NCBI RefSeq assembly: GCF_018320785.1
Contig: NC_054884.1
Coordinates: 16,803,667-16,867,666 of the forward strand
Source of the DNA: Cheilinus undulatus
Lineage: Eukaryota > Chordata > Actinopteri > Labriformes > Labridae
Reading direction: 5' to 3'
Length of the DNA: 64,000 bases
The notes under the pieces were generated by a model. It saw only the letters and a list, made by a program, of their open reading frames with translations, searched no databases and was not told the origin of the DNA. Both the position numbers and the translations under genes were made by a program. The stretch's first letter is position 1, and every line of letters begins with the position of its first letter. Positions 63,440 through 64,000 of the stretch are shown here, piece after piece.

Positions 63440-64000
63440 CTTGACTTGGCAAAATTTGGCCACTCTTCCTTTCAAAAGCACGCAAAGTCTTTTAGATTGT
63501 GAGAACATTTCCTGTGCACAGTCATGGTCAAACAACAGAATTTCAGCAGGTTTCAGGTCTGAACTCTGGTTGGGCCAGTCCACATCTTTTATCTTCCTCT
63601 CTTGAAACCATTCTTTTGTAGACCTGGTTGTACGTAGCGTCATGCTTTTGGGCTGTTTGTATGCAGATGGAACTAGGGTTGTGGTAAAGGTGGAGGGAAA
63701 CATGAAAAGTTCCAAAAGTGGTCAACTTTGTCAGAAAACCTTCAAGTACTAGCTAGATAACCGAAGGTAAAGAGGCTCCCCACCGTAAAGAGAGACCCAA
63801 TGACCCAAAGCATGCATCCAAATCTACAAAAATGTGGTTTCACCAGAAGACAAAAGTTGTGGACTGTCCCAACCAGGGCTCAGCCCTAAACCATACTTAA
63901 AGTCTGTGGGTTGGACCTAAAAAGGGCTGTGCATAGGGAATGCCCTCGTAATCTGACAGATCCTGAGCACTTTTAAAAGGAAGAGTTGACAAATTCTGCC
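63440..64000. mobile_element. Inverted duplication of a Tc1 transposase 3' region, open at the window edge
   Basis: The minus strand of about 63465-63645 reads STKEWFQERKIKDVDWPNQ. The plus strand of about 63800-63900 reads DPKHASKSTKMWFHQKTKVV. Both are the block before the last catalytic acid of the same transposase. The arms continue to match outward: GACTGTGCACAGG.AATG.., TTTTGAAAGGAAGAGTGGCCAAATTTTGCC on one side and GGGCTGTGCATAGGGAATGCC, TTTTAAAAGGAAGAGTTGACAAATTCTGCC on the other. The centre is near 63730. The right arm runs off the window. Confidence 0.75.

Overview
The window is nuclear DNA of a ray-finned (teleost) fish. Genes are split into many short exons with GT/AG introns. Non-coding DNA is AT-rich and full of fish-type repeats: Tc1/mariner elements and their deleted derivatives, hAT-like MITEs, tRNA-derived SINEs, and L2/Rex-like LINE pieces. 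No prokaryotic gene organisation, CRISPR array, rRNA or functional tRNA was seen.

Layout. 0-11 kb: mostly repeats, with the signal-peptide first exon of an unidentified minus-strand gene (655-796) and two isolated exons of a tubby-like gene (minus, 7098-9575). 11.07-13.81 kb: cfap119 (ccdc189), plus strand, 9 exons, 266 aa. 14.57-18.94 kb: phkg2, minus strand, 9 coding exons, 390 aa, tail-to-tail with cfap119. 19.2-19.7 kb: a short divergent promoter region. 20.18-44.21 kb: rnf40 (Bre1B), plus strand, 19 coding exons, 1005 aa, with an 8.75 kb repeat-filled intron. 46.23-59.25 kb: tnfrsf12a (Fn14, TWEAK receptor), plus strand, 4 exons, 121 aa. Its probable 3' UTR runs to a polyadenylation signal at 62.91 kb and contains a complete but dead 1.6 kb Sleeping-Beauty-like Tc1 element. 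63-64 kb: Tc1 debris arranged as an inverted repeat that runs off the end.

The cfap119-phkg2-rnf40 block matches the gene neighbourhood on human 16p11.2, so it is old vertebrate synteny and not an operon. The genes have separate jobs: sperm/ciliary axoneme (cfap119), glycogen phosphorylase kinase catalytic subunit (phkg2), histone H2B monoubiquitination (rnf40), and a small TNF-receptor-family cytokine receptor (tnfrsf12a). All four reading frames close exactly when the exons are joined.

I found no clearly new biological system. The best leads are: the isolated tubby-domain exon pair; a perfect RFX X-box plus a palindromic CRE upstream of the ciliary gene cfap119; a predicted uORF in phkg2 whose stop overlaps the main start; paired AP-1 sites upstream of tnfrsf12a; the transposon in the tnfrsf12a 3' UTR; and several nested or inverted transposon structures. 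Repeat family names are from memory of consensus sequences and were not searched.
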